A stretch of 6,784 bases of DNA from Microgenomates group bacterium (GTDB lineage Bacteria; Patescibacteriota; Microgenomatia; UBA1406; GWC2-37-13), in contig JAPYWZ010000034.1 in NCBI GenBank assembly GCA_028276105.1, positions 1 through 6,784 on the forward strand, written 5' to 3'. The translations under genes were made by a program, and so were the position numbers. This document shows, piece after piece, positions 1 through 6,184 of this stretch. Position 1 is the stretch's first letter. The number at the start of each line of letters is the position of its first letter. Below the pieces are notes generated by a model. It did no database searches. It was not told the DNA's origin and saw nothing but the letters and a program-made list of their open reading frames with translations.

Positions 1-1
1 T

Positions 2-373
2 ATCTCAATCGGTGAAGATTCAATTATTGGTGAAGGAGTGGTTTTGGATGGACGGGATAAATTAATTATTGGCAATCACGTTGATATTGCCTCAGAAGTG
101 ATGATTTATAATAGTGAACATGATATTAATGATCCTTATTTTTTAGCCAAAAATGCTCCCGTTTTGATCGAAGACTATGTTTTTATCGGTCCAAGAGCAA
201 TAATTCTTCCTGGAGTAAAAATCGGCAAAGGGGCGGTGGTGGCTGCCGGGGCGGTGGTGACAAAAGATGTTGCGCCATTTTCAGTTGTTGGTGGCGTACC
301 GGCAAAAATCATTGCTGAGCGAAAAATAAAAAACCTTTCTTATAAACTAGGAAGAGCAAGATGGTTTAGATGA
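2..373 (+). CDS. Hexapeptide-repeat (left-handed beta-helix) acyltransferase, 3' part
   Basis: The frame is open to the left edge, so this is the C-terminal 123 residues of a longer gene; the GTG at 38 is only an internal codon. Imperfect hexapeptide repeats ([54 protein letters not shown]) form a left-handed beta-helix. The SEHDINDP stretch carries the His (residue 40 of the fragment) that matches the catalytic His of maltose/galactoside-type O-acetyltransferases. The ending [11 protein letters not shown] followed by a basic tail is typical of the WbbJ/WcaF group, which transfers acetyl from acetyl-CoA to a sugar hydroxyl in the cytoplasm during polysaccharide or glycolipid synthesis. The acceptor cannot be deduced. 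It ends with TGA and converges on the VanW gene, so it belongs to a separate transcription unit to the left. The family is clear; the substrate is unknown. Confidence 0.9.
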   Translation: MSIGEDSIIGEGVVLDGRDKLIIGNHVDIASEVMIYNSEHDINDPYFLAKNAPVLIEDYVFIGPRAIILPGVKIGKGAVVAAGAVVTKDVAPFSVVGGVPAKIIAERKIKNLSYKLGRARWFR

Positions 374-462
374 AGAAAGAGATTTATAGAGATTTATAGA
401 GATTTATAGAGATTGATAGAGATTGGAAAGAGGGGGTGATTAAGGGAAAAATTTAGTTTATT
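374..462. other. Convergent intergenic spacer
   Basis: This 89-bp gap lies between the 3' ends of the acyltransferase (+) and the VanW gene (-). More than half of it is the 10-bp tandem repeat at 381-430. The rest is an AGAGGGGG-like purine patch and an A/T-rich end. No GC-rich hairpin followed by a T-run is visible on either strand, so how the two converging transcripts end is not evident from sequence. Confidence 0.7.
381..430. repeat. Five-unit 10-bp tandem repeat (GATTTATAGA)
   Basis: Units begin at 381, 391, 401, 411 and 421. The first three are identical (GATTTATAGA), the fourth has one change (GATTGATAGA), and the fifth (GATTGGAAAG) is degenerate. The period is close to one helical turn of DNA. 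The array starts eight bases after the acyltransferase stop codon and lies wholly outside both genes. It could be a slippage-prone simple repeat, a phased binding array, or part of a 3'-UTR. The sequence does not decide between these. Confidence 0.92.
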
Positions 463-1857
463 TTATTCAGCCGTTCCTACCAAATAAACTGCTTGCCAAG
501 GGCGATAGGAGGAGAAAAAGTCTTTTTCAAAAAGAATTTCCCCATTTTTTACTACTTTATAATGAAAATTAGCTTTAGCCCCCCATGATGGAAAATCAAT
601 TTGTTTGATAACTCCTTTTTTTAAAGTGGGATCATCTTGATATTTTGGGGGAAAAGGGGGGACAATATCCCAGATTTTTGGTTTTTCAATCTCTATCTTT
701 CGGCCATCTTTTTGGCCAAAAAGATAAAAAAACAAAAGATTGTTTTCTTTGTCAATTTTTGTTTGAATAAGAATATGGGCTTTAGTATCGTTTTTGATTT
801 TTAAGTCAACAAAAGGAGCAAAAACAGTCGCATCAAAACCTGGGGGAGAGTCGTTTTCATAGTAAGAAACCCGATAGGCATGGGGGTGGCGTTCTAAAAT
901 AGGAAGGCCGGCATTTAAAGCGGCGCGAAAAAGAGTGGTTGAGACTTGACAAACACCACCGCCATCGCCAAGAATAGTCTTTCCATCTTTTATAATATAA
1001 GCCGGTTGATAGCCAGACAAAAAAGAGATATCACCAACCGTTTCATTGAAAGAAAGAACTTTGCCAGGCGGAATTAATATGCCATTAAATTTGGAAGCGG
1101 CTAAGATAATGTTGTGAATTCGAGAAGAGATTGAACCGGTAAAATCAGATTTACCAACACCGATTTCTTCTTTAATGCCAAATTTATTAATATAAGAAAG
1201 CTTAATCTCCGGTTCAATTTTTTCAAGAGGAAGGTAAATAAAAAAATCTTTTTTTTGGTCTTTGGTCATTTTCTGAATAGTTTGATTAAGAGAAAACATA
1301 AACTTTTCTTCATTAATTTTTTGTCCCCATTCTTCTTTAGCAAAAGCAACTACTTTACCGTTTTCAAATTTAAATAAAGCGTTTTTGGCTGGTTTTTCGT
1401 ATCTTTCTTTGGCAATTTTTAAAAAGTCAGAAATTGGTTGATAATCAAAAGATGGTTGAAACTCAATCTCAAACCGTTTTAAATTAAAAATGGCGGTTAT
1501 TTTTTGAAAAATTTTTGAAGGAAGATTCCTCGTTCTTCCTATTAAAAAAGTCTGCTGCCAGATTTCTTGACTATCAAAATGAAGATTAAGTAATAAACCT
1601 GAAAAAGTGGCAATATTTTCATTTTGATAAAAGACGGTAAGAGTTTTTTCTTTTAATTTTTTATTTTTTTCTTCAAAAAAGTTAATGACTTCTTTTTCTT
1701 TTTTTTCACTAAAGTTTATTTGATTGATAAAGATATTAGGATAGAGCTTTTTTTCAATATTAATTTCTTTTTCTTTGTTAAGAAAAAAGACTACTTTCTC
1801 AGAAAAAAATAAAAACAAAATTAAACTAATGATAAGAAGTATCTTTTTTGCTATCAT
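463..1857 (-). CDS. VanW family cell-wall protein, membrane-anchored
   Basis: A 464-residue protein with an N-terminal hydrophobic segment (about 4-26), either an uncleaved anchor or a signal, followed by a Lys/Glu-rich extracytoplasmic region. Residues about 30-220 resemble the peptidoglycan-binding-type repeats that precede VanW domains (YoaR-like), judged by layout only. The VanW domain spans about 238-365: FTGSISSRIHNI, IPPGKVLSFNETVG, the signature GGGVCQVSTTLFRAAL (C303), ERHPH (H324, H326) and GFDATV (D342). The tail at about 390-464 (KKGVIKQIDFPSWG, then YKVVKNGEILFEKDFFSSYRP) looks G5-like. C303 is the protein's only Cys. The family is named from a vancomycin-resistance cluster, but its biochemical role is not settled, and no vanH/A/X-like genes are in the window, so a resistance role is not implied. 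The start is an ATG 17 bp from the divergent gene; no well-placed Shine-Dalgarno sequence precedes it. Confidence 0.93.
   Translation of the reverse strand: MIAKKILLIISLILFLFFSEKVVFFLNKEKEINIEKKLYPNIFINQINFSEKKEKEVINFFEEKNKKLKEKTLTVFYQNENIATFSGLLLNLHFDSQEIWQQTFLIGRTRNLPSKIFQKITAIFNLKRFEIEFQPSFDYQPISDFLKIAKERYEKPAKNALFKFENGKVVAFAKEEWGQKINEEKFMFSLNQTIQKMTKDQKKDFFIYLPLEKIEPEIKLSYINKFGIKEEIGVGKSDFTGSISSRIHNIILAASKFNGILIPPGKVLSFNETVGDISFLSGYQPAYIIKDGKTILGDGGGVCQVSTTLFRAALNAGLPILERHPHAYRVSYYENDSPPGFDATVFAPFVDLKIKNDTKAHILIQTKIDKENNLLFFYLFGQKDGRKIEIEKPKIWDIVPPFPPKYQDDPTLKKGVIKQIDFPSWGAKANFHYKVVKNGEILFEKDFFSSYRPWQAVYLVGTAE
1829..1857 (+). promoter_or_regulatory. Candidate sigma-70-like promoter for the rightward gene run
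   Basis: A -35-like ATGATA (1829-1834), a 17-bp spacer and TATCAT (1852-1857) preceded by TG at 1849-1850, i.e. an extended -10. The start of transcription would be near 1864, about 11 nt before the ATG at 1875. The element lies entirely within the first codons of the VanW gene. It is a motif match in AT-rich DNA, so chance is possible, but the spacing and TGn extension match the promoter at 6150-6178. Confidence 0.5.
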
Positions 1858-1874
1858 ATTATTTAATTGGCCCT

Positions 1875-3353
1875 ATGGATGATAATAAAGAAAAAGACAA
1901 AAAAAATCAACTGTTTGAGACGGTTGTTGAGGAAAATCAAACTGATTCTTCTTCAAAGACCGATGAAAGTTTAGTCCCAGAAGAGGTTCCTCCTGAGGTA
2001 ACTTCTCCCCAAGAGCCGATAATTGAAGGGGAAGGTACATCGCAAGAGCCACCACCAGTTTTTGTAGAAAATAGAAATCAATATCTTTTTTTAGGAATAG
2101 GCGTAGCTGTTTTTTTACTCTTTTTTTTAATTATTTTCAAATTTATTTTTTTAGCAAAAAAAACACCAAAACCCGTTTCTTTAACTTATTGGGGTTTATG
2201 GGAGGAAAAAGAAGTTTTTGAACCCCTAATTTCTTCTTATCAAAAAAAGAATCCCCATGTAAAAATTATTTATCAAAAAATGTCGCCAGAAAATTATCGG
2301 GAAAAGCTTTTGGTCCGAACTCAAAATGGCCAAGGACCGGATATTTTTCGTTTTCACAACACTTGGATACCAGAAATTAAACAGATTCTTTCGCCGATAC
2401 CTTCATCGGTAATGAGTAATGAGGAGTTTGAAAAAACATTTTATAAAATTCATCAGAAAGACTTAAAAGTTGGTAATAACTATTATGGTCTGCCTTTGGA
2501 AATTGATGGTTTAGTTCTTATCTCCAATATTGATTTGTTAAAAAAAGCCGGGATTGAGGGACCACCAACTTCGTGGGACGAGTTAAATGAAATGGTGCCC
2601 AAGCTTACGGTAAAAGATCCATCAGGAAAGATATTAACTTCGGGAATTGCTTTGGGTTTGGCTTCAAATGTCGAGCATTTTTCTGACATTTTTGCTTTAA
2701 TGCTTTACCAAAATGGGGGTGATATTAAAAAACTAGATAGTGAAGAGGCAGCTGGGGCTTTGGAGGCTTATCGCAAGTTTGCGGAGAAAGAAAATATTTT
2801 TTGGGATGAAAGCCTACCCAATTCTATTACCGCTTTTATTCAAGAAAAAGTGGCGATGATTTTTGCTCCTTCATGGGAGGTTTTGGTGATTAAAGCTTCA
2901 AATCCCGAGATTAATTTAAAAGTTGTGCCCGTTCCTTCTTTACCGGGAGCAAAACCCGTTTCTATTGCCAATTATTGGGTGGAGGGGGTTTCCAAAGCCA
3001 GTCGCAATCAACTTGAGGCTTGGAATTTTTTGCGTTTTTTGGTGGAGAAAGAGAACTTAACTAAATTTTATGAATTATCCTCCCATCACAGACTTTTTGG
3101 TGAACCCTATTCTCGAGTTGACTTGGCCACCCTTCTTTTGCAAAATGAATATTTGGGGGCAGTTATCAAACAGGCAGATTATTTTGTTTCAGTACCAATG
3201 ATTAGCCGAACTTTTGATAACGGGTTAAATGATGAGATTGTAAAGTACATTGAAAATGCGATTAATGCCACGGTGGAGGGAGTTTCTTATCAAGAAGCTT
3301 TAAAAACTGCTAAACAAGGCGTTGATCAAGTTTTTTCTAAATACCAACTATGA
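1875..3353 (+). CDS. TM-tethered extracellular solute-binding protein, family 1 (sugar-type)
   Basis: A 492-residue protein from the ATG at 1875. An in-frame TTG at 1848 would add nine residues, but it lies inside the VanW gene and within the predicted promoter. Residues 1-68 are acidic and Pro-rich, likely disordered and cytoplasmic. Residues 70-94 form one TM helix. Residues about 101-492 form a periplasmic-binding-protein fold of the MalE/UgpB type: VSLTYWGLWEE, GQGPDIFRFHNTW, YGLPLEIDGLVLISNIDLLKKAG followed by PPTSWDEL, EKVAMIFAPSWE, and a late WNFLRFLVEKEN helix. Such proteins capture sugars or other solutes outside the membrane for an ABC importer. There is no lipobox Cys or cleavable signal, so the domain is held by a membrane span. 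No permease or ATPase gene is in the window, so the transporter, if any, is elsewhere, or the protein has another binding role. The last codons overlap the next gene by ATGA, implying coupled translation. Confidence 0.92.
   Translation: MDDNKEKDKKNQLFETVVEENQTDSSSKTDESLVPEEVPPEVTSPQEPIIEGEGTSQEPPPVFVENRNQYLFLGIGVAVFLLFFLIIFKFIFLAKKTPKPVSLTYWGLWEEKEVFEPLISSYQKKNPHVKIIYQKMSPENYREKLLVRTQNGQGPDIFRFHNTWIPEIKQILSPIPSSVMSNEEFEKTFYKIHQKDLKVGNNYYGLPLEIDGLVLISNIDLLKKAGIEGPPTSWDELNEMVPKLTVKDPSGKILTSGIALGLASNVEHFSDIFALMLYQNGGDIKKLDSEEAAGALEAYRKFAEKENIFWDESLPNSITAFIQEKVAMIFAPSWEVLVIKASNPEINLKVVPVPSLPGAKPVSIANYWVEGVSKASRNQLEAWNFLRFLVEKENLTKFYELSSHHRLFGEPYSRVDLATLLLQNEYLGAVIKQADYFVSVPMISRTFDNGLNDEIVKYIENAINATVEGVSYQEALKTAKQGVDQVFSKYQL
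1882..1910 (-). promoter_or_regulatory. Candidate sigma-70-like promoter for the VanW gene
   Basis: Read on the minus strand: TTGATT (1910-1905), a 17-bp spacer and TATTAT (1887-1882). The -10 has one mismatch to TATAAT and the -35 two to TTGACA. Transcription would start near 1875 and give a leader of about 18 nt before the ATG at 1857. The element lies inside codons 3-12 of the divergent solute-binding-protein gene and faces the promoter at 1829-1857. The evidence is motif-based only. Confidence 0.5.
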
Positions 3354-5377
3354 TGGCTTTACCCTTTTTAAATAAAAAAACAAAAAGTGAAGAAAAATAT
3401 TTGGGTTTACTTTTAAAAGAGCAGGATGGGGTTTTAATGATTTTGGCAAAAGAAGAGGGAAGATTAGTTCTTCAAGAAAAGATTAATTTTTCTTATTCCA
3501 ACGGTTGGGAAAATCTAACTGATGATGTTGATGAAAACTTAAGTCTTTTGACTTTAGGCAAAGAAAAAATTTCAAAGCTTATTATCTTTGTCTACTCTCA
3601 TTTAGTTGATCAAGCAACCAAACAAATCCAAAAACCTCTACTTTCTTCAATAAAAAAAATGGTTGAGGAATTGGCTTTTTCTCCTTTGGGATACATCGAA
3701 GTGGGTGAAGCGGTTGCTTCTTTTTTACAAAAAGAAGAAAATTTTCCTTTAAATTCAATTTTGGTCGAGATTGATAAAACTCAGCTTTCAATCTTTGTCT
3801 ACAAAAACAATCAAATTGTTTTAAAAAAAGTGGTAAGTCGGACTGATAATTTTATCGATGATCTTTTAACCGTTTTTAAAGAAAAAGGAAAAGAGTTTTT
3901 GCCCTCAAAAATTATCCTTTACAACTCCAAAGATTTAGACGAAAAAGCCGAAGCGATTCTTTCTTATCGTTGGCCACCTGAATATTTTCTCCAATTGCCA
4001 AAAGTAGCAATAATAAAAGAAGAAGAGGTAATAAAAGCGCTTATTTTTGTTTTTGAAACTCAGTTAAAAGAAGAAGTGAGTCTGCTAAAAGAAAAAGAGG
4101 AAAAAAAAGAAGAAAAAATGGGTTTTTTGATCGGAAAAGATATCAAAGAAGTTTCCTTGGTTGAAAAAAAAGAAAGCTTTTTTGAAAAATTCCTTTATTT
4201 TCGTTTTAAGCTCCCTTCATTGAAGAATCTATCCTTTTCTTTTCCCAAGATTTCTTTTAAAGTTAGATTACCCTCATTTTTTTTGCCTTTTTTCGTTTTT
4301 TTGTTGTTATTGGGAGGATTTTTTGTCAATGAATGGTTTTTTCGAAAGCTCACCTTAACTCTTTATCCAGAGACAAAAAAATTAGACAAAGAAATGGTTC
4401 TTTTGGGAAGTTTAAAAAAAGAAGACGGTTTTGATAAGTTAACAATTACTAAAAAAGAACAAGAACTTAATCTTTCTTCTTCTAAAAAAACTACCGGTGA
4501 AAAAGAAATCGGCCAAAAAGCCAAAGGGGAGGTGATAATTTTTAATAGTGATTTGGACTCTTCCTATACTTTACCCAAAGAAACAGTTTTAGTTTCTGAA
4601 AATGGTTTAAAGTTTTTTTTAGAAGAAGAAGTAAAAGTGGCCTCCGCCTCAGGTGATGCCTCAAATTTAAAACCCGCAACCGCAAAAGGAAAAGTGGTTG
4701 CTTTAAGTATTGGTCCTGAGTATAATTTGAGGGAGGGCAATAAGTTTTTGATTGAGGGAAAATCGAAAAATATTATGGCGAAAAACGAAACGCCTTTTTT
4801 TGGTGGGACGAGAAATAAAATCAAAACCGTCTCAAAAGATGATTTGGAAGAGTTAAGAAAAAAAATTAAAGAAGAAGCAAAGAAAAATTGGCCAATCTTG
4901 GACAAAGATAAAAAAATTATTTTTGATTTAACAGAGGTAGAATTAAAGGAAGAAGAGTTTTCCAAAGAATTGGGAGAAGAAGCGGAAGAAGTAAGTTTAA
5001 AAGCCAAGGTTAGTAAGAAATTTTACCTTTATGATGAAAACCAGTTAAAGAATCGAGTAGTTTTATTTTTACAAAAAGAGGTTCCTTCCAATTTTAAAAT
5101 TAAAAAGGAAACGCTTAAAGCCAGTTTATTAGAAGCAAAAAAAGAAGACAAAGATACTTTAAGTTTGCGTTTTAAAATTGAGGGAAAGGCGGTTTTTGAA
5201 GTTTCTATTTTAGCATTAAAAAAAGATCTTATTTTTGTCTCCAAAGAAAAGATGGCTGATATTTTAAAAGATAAATATAAAATTGAACGTTATGATTTTA
5301 GATTGAGTCCGGGTTTTTTGATTTTTGAAAAAACTCCTTTATTTGACAAAAATATTGAAGTTAAAATTTCTTATTAA
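3350..5377 (+). CDS. Single-pass membrane protein: actin-like (PilM/FtsA-type) N-terminus and baseplate J-like exterior
   Basis: A 675-residue protein with an N-in/C-out layout. Residues about 15-240 resemble an actin-like ATPase fold of the PilM/FtsA kind: KMVEELAFSPLGYIEVGEAVASFL, then a strand-turn-strand ILVEIDKTQLSIFVYKNNQIV. The usual DxGxxxT and Gly-Gly phosphate-loop residues appear replaced, so nucleotide binding is doubtful. Residues about 240-275 are a charged Lys/Glu linker and 283-308 a basic stretch with LPS/FPK motifs. Residues 309-327 are the TM helix. The outside part carries the features of proteins annotated as baseplate J-like: KGEVIIFNSDLDSSYTLPK, GLKFFLEEEVKVASASGDAS, IGPEYNL, FFGGTRNKIKTVSKDDLEELR (about 388-505), followed by a further alpha/beta region to 675. 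No phage genes are nearby, so this is probably an envelope protein, not a tail part. The ATG overlaps the upstream stop; a second ATG directly follows. Its function is unknown. Confidence 0.78.
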   Translation: MMALPFLNKKTKSEEKYLGLLLKEQDGVLMILAKEEGRLVLQEKINFSYSNGWENLTDDVDENLSLLTLGKEKISKLIIFVYSHLVDQATKQIQKPLLSSIKKMVEELAFSPLGYIEVGEAVASFLQKEENFPLNSILVEIDKTQLSIFVYKNNQIVLKKVVSRTDNFIDDLLTVFKEKGKEFLPSKIILYNSKDLDEKAEAILSYRWPPEYFLQLPKVAIIKEEEVIKALIFVFETQLKEEVSLLKEKEEKKEEKMGFLIGKDIKEVSLVEKKESFFEKFLYFRFKLPSLKNLSFSFPKISFKVRLPSFFLPFFVFLLLLGGFFVNEWFFRKLTLTLYPETKKLDKEMVLLGSLKKEDGFDKLTITKKEQELNLSSSKKTTGEKEIGQKAKGEVIIFNSDLDSSYTLPKETVLVSENGLKFFLEEEVKVASASGDASNLKPATAKGKVVALSIGPEYNLREGNKFLIEGKSKNIMAKNETPFFGGTRNKIKTVSKDDLEELRKKIKEEAKKNWPILDKDKKIIFDLTEVELKEEEFSKELGEEAEEVSLKAKVSKKFYLYDENQLKNRVVLFLQKEVPSNFKIKKETLKASLLEAKKEDKDTLSLRFKIEGKAVFEVSILALKKDLIFVSKEKMADILKDKYKIERYDFRLSPGFLIFEKTPLFDKNIEVKISY

Positions 5378-5403
5378 AAATTATTTTTTTAATTTTTTAA
5401 TTT
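5374..5403 (+). other. A/T-only intercistronic gap with weak stem-loop
   Basis: The 26-bp gap before the sortase gene contains only A and T. TTAAAAA (5374-5380, overlapping the stop codon) can pair with TTTTTAA (5386-5392) around a 5-nt loop, followed by another T-run (5393-5398). The seven A-T/U pairs make it weak, so it may be a minor attenuator or simply AT drift. No Shine-Dalgarno sequence fits here. Confidence 0.3.
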
Positions 5404-6147
5404 ATGGCGCTTTATTCTTATTATAAAAAGATTAACTCTCCCAAAAGAAAAATCCTTACCTATCTTTCTTATCTTTCTTTAACTTTGGGGAGTTTTCTTT
5501 TGTTTTGGGCTTTTTATCCAATTATTTCTTTTGAAATTTATTCCCAAGCTTTTTTAGCCAAAGAGTTTAAAACACCAGTGATTTTGGATGAGATTAATCA
5601 GTCAATCAGCAATGGGTTAGTTTTGGGAAAATTTAATATTTTTTCTAATAATTTGTCTGATTTTACTAATGCTAATTTATGGTTCCCCTCAGTTGGAAAA
5701 AATAAAGTGGAAAAACAGTTTTTAGTAAAAAAATACTATTTATCGATTCCCAAACTAAATATTAAAGATGCGGAAGTTTTAGTTGGGGGTGAGGATTTAT
5801 CCAAAAGCTTAATTCATTATTTACCAAAAACAATGCCGGGGGAGGCGGGGAATGTGGTGATTTTTGGTCACTCCACCTTACCCCAACTTTACAAGCCCAA
5901 TGATTATAAAAGTATTTTTACCTTTTTACCTTCATTACAAAAAGGCGATAAAATTTTTATCAAAGTCGAAGATGTTATTTATCAATATGAAGTTTTTGAG
6001 ATGTTTGTTGTTTCTCCTTCTGAAATTTCGGTTTTAAATCAAGAGTTTGACGCTTCTTACTTGACTTTAATTACCTGTGTTCCCCCAGGAACCTATTGGA
6101 AAAGATTGATAGTTAAAGCCAAATTAACACCGTTTACTTTTGATTAA
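5404..6147 (+). CDS. Sortase (class D/E-like cysteine transpeptidase)
   Basis: A 247-residue protein. A basic N-terminus (YKKINSPKRK) leads into a membrane anchor at about 17-45, then a linker of about 60 residues, then the sortase beta-barrel at about 110-243. The catalytic residues are in place: H156 in VVIFGHSTLP, C225 in LTLITCVPPGT and R234 in YWKRLIVKAKL. LSIPKLNIKDAEV and the MPGEAGN turn before the His strand are also typical. Sortases cleave a C-terminal sorting motif on exported proteins and attach them to peptidoglycan or to each other. None of the proteins seen whole here has an LPxTG-like signal with a C-terminal TM segment, so its substrates lie elsewhere. The class is assigned from motif style only. 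It is in the same direction as its neighbours and probably shares their transcript. The ATG at 5404 is the natural start; the preceding gap has no Shine-Dalgarno sequence. Confidence 0.95.
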   Translation: MALYSYYKKINSPKRKILTYLSYLSLTLGSFLLFWAFYPIISFEIYSQAFLAKEFKTPVILDEINQSISNGLVLGKFNIFSNNLSDFTNANLWFPSVGKNKVEKQFLVKKYYLSIPKLNIKDAEVLVGGEDLSKSLIHYLPKTMPGEAGNVVIFGHSTLPQLYKPNDYKSIFTFLPSLQKGDKIFIKVEDVIYQYEVFEMFVVSPSEISVLNQEFDASYLTLITCVPPGTYWKRLIVKAKLTPFTFD

Positions 6148-6149
6148 GA

Positions 6150-6178
6150 TTGAAATAACCTATAGGATATGATAAAAT
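6150..6178 (+). promoter_or_regulatory. Strong candidate promoter for the class A PBP, predicting a leaderless mRNA
   Basis: TTGAAA (6150-6155, five of six to the -35 consensus), a 17-bp spacer, and TAAAAT (6173-6178, five of six) with TG at 6170-6171 giving an extended -10. Counting the -10 hexamer as -12 to -7, +1 falls at 6185, the A of the PBP start codon. It sits in the 37-bp gap right after the sortase stop and is the best promoter match in the window. No Shine-Dalgarno sequence lies between it and the ATG, which agrees with a leaderless or nearly leaderless transcript. Confidence 0.65.
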
Positions 6179-6184
6179 ATTTTC

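Noticed and set aside
381..430. CRISPR array
   Set aside because: The units are 10 bp, directly adjacent and without spacers, so this is a simple tandem repeat.
431..462. Intrinsic terminator between the convergent genes
   Set aside because: Only a 5-bp A/T pairing can be drawn, with no GC stem and no adjoining T-run, so it is not distinguishable from chance.
463..1857. Vancomycin-resistance determinant
   Set aside because: The name VanW comes from one resistance cluster. No ligase, dehydrogenase or dipeptidase gene of a van operon is present, and the family is common in non-resistant bacteria.
1848..1874. TTG start at 1848 for the solute-binding-protein gene
   Set aside because: It would overlap the VanW start codon and the predicted -10 region. 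The ATG at 1875 gives a natural charged cytoplasmic start (MDDNKEK) and a short leader.
1873..2689. Short minus-strand frames at 1873-2055 and 2483-2689
   Set aside because: Both are antisense to the clearly coding solute-binding-protein gene and show no family motif.
4564..5007. 147-codon minus-strand open frame
   Set aside because: It lies wholly within the J-like gene. Its Ser/Phe-rich translation is the antisense of Lys/Glu-rich codons, with no recognisable domain.
3582..5244. Short minus-strand frames at 3582-3791 and 5029-5244
   Set aside because: Both are antisense shadows of the J-like gene; their translations resemble no protein.
3350..5377. Prophage or tail-like injection particle
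   Set aside because: The J-like motifs are on the outside of a TM protein, and no sheath, tube, spike or other phage-like gene is near.
4118..5377. Internal translation start at Met257 of the J-like gene, making a TM-plus-exterior short form
   Set aside because: The A/G-rich sequence before it is ordinary Lys/Glu coding sequence and does not form a well-spaced Shine-Dalgarno sequence.
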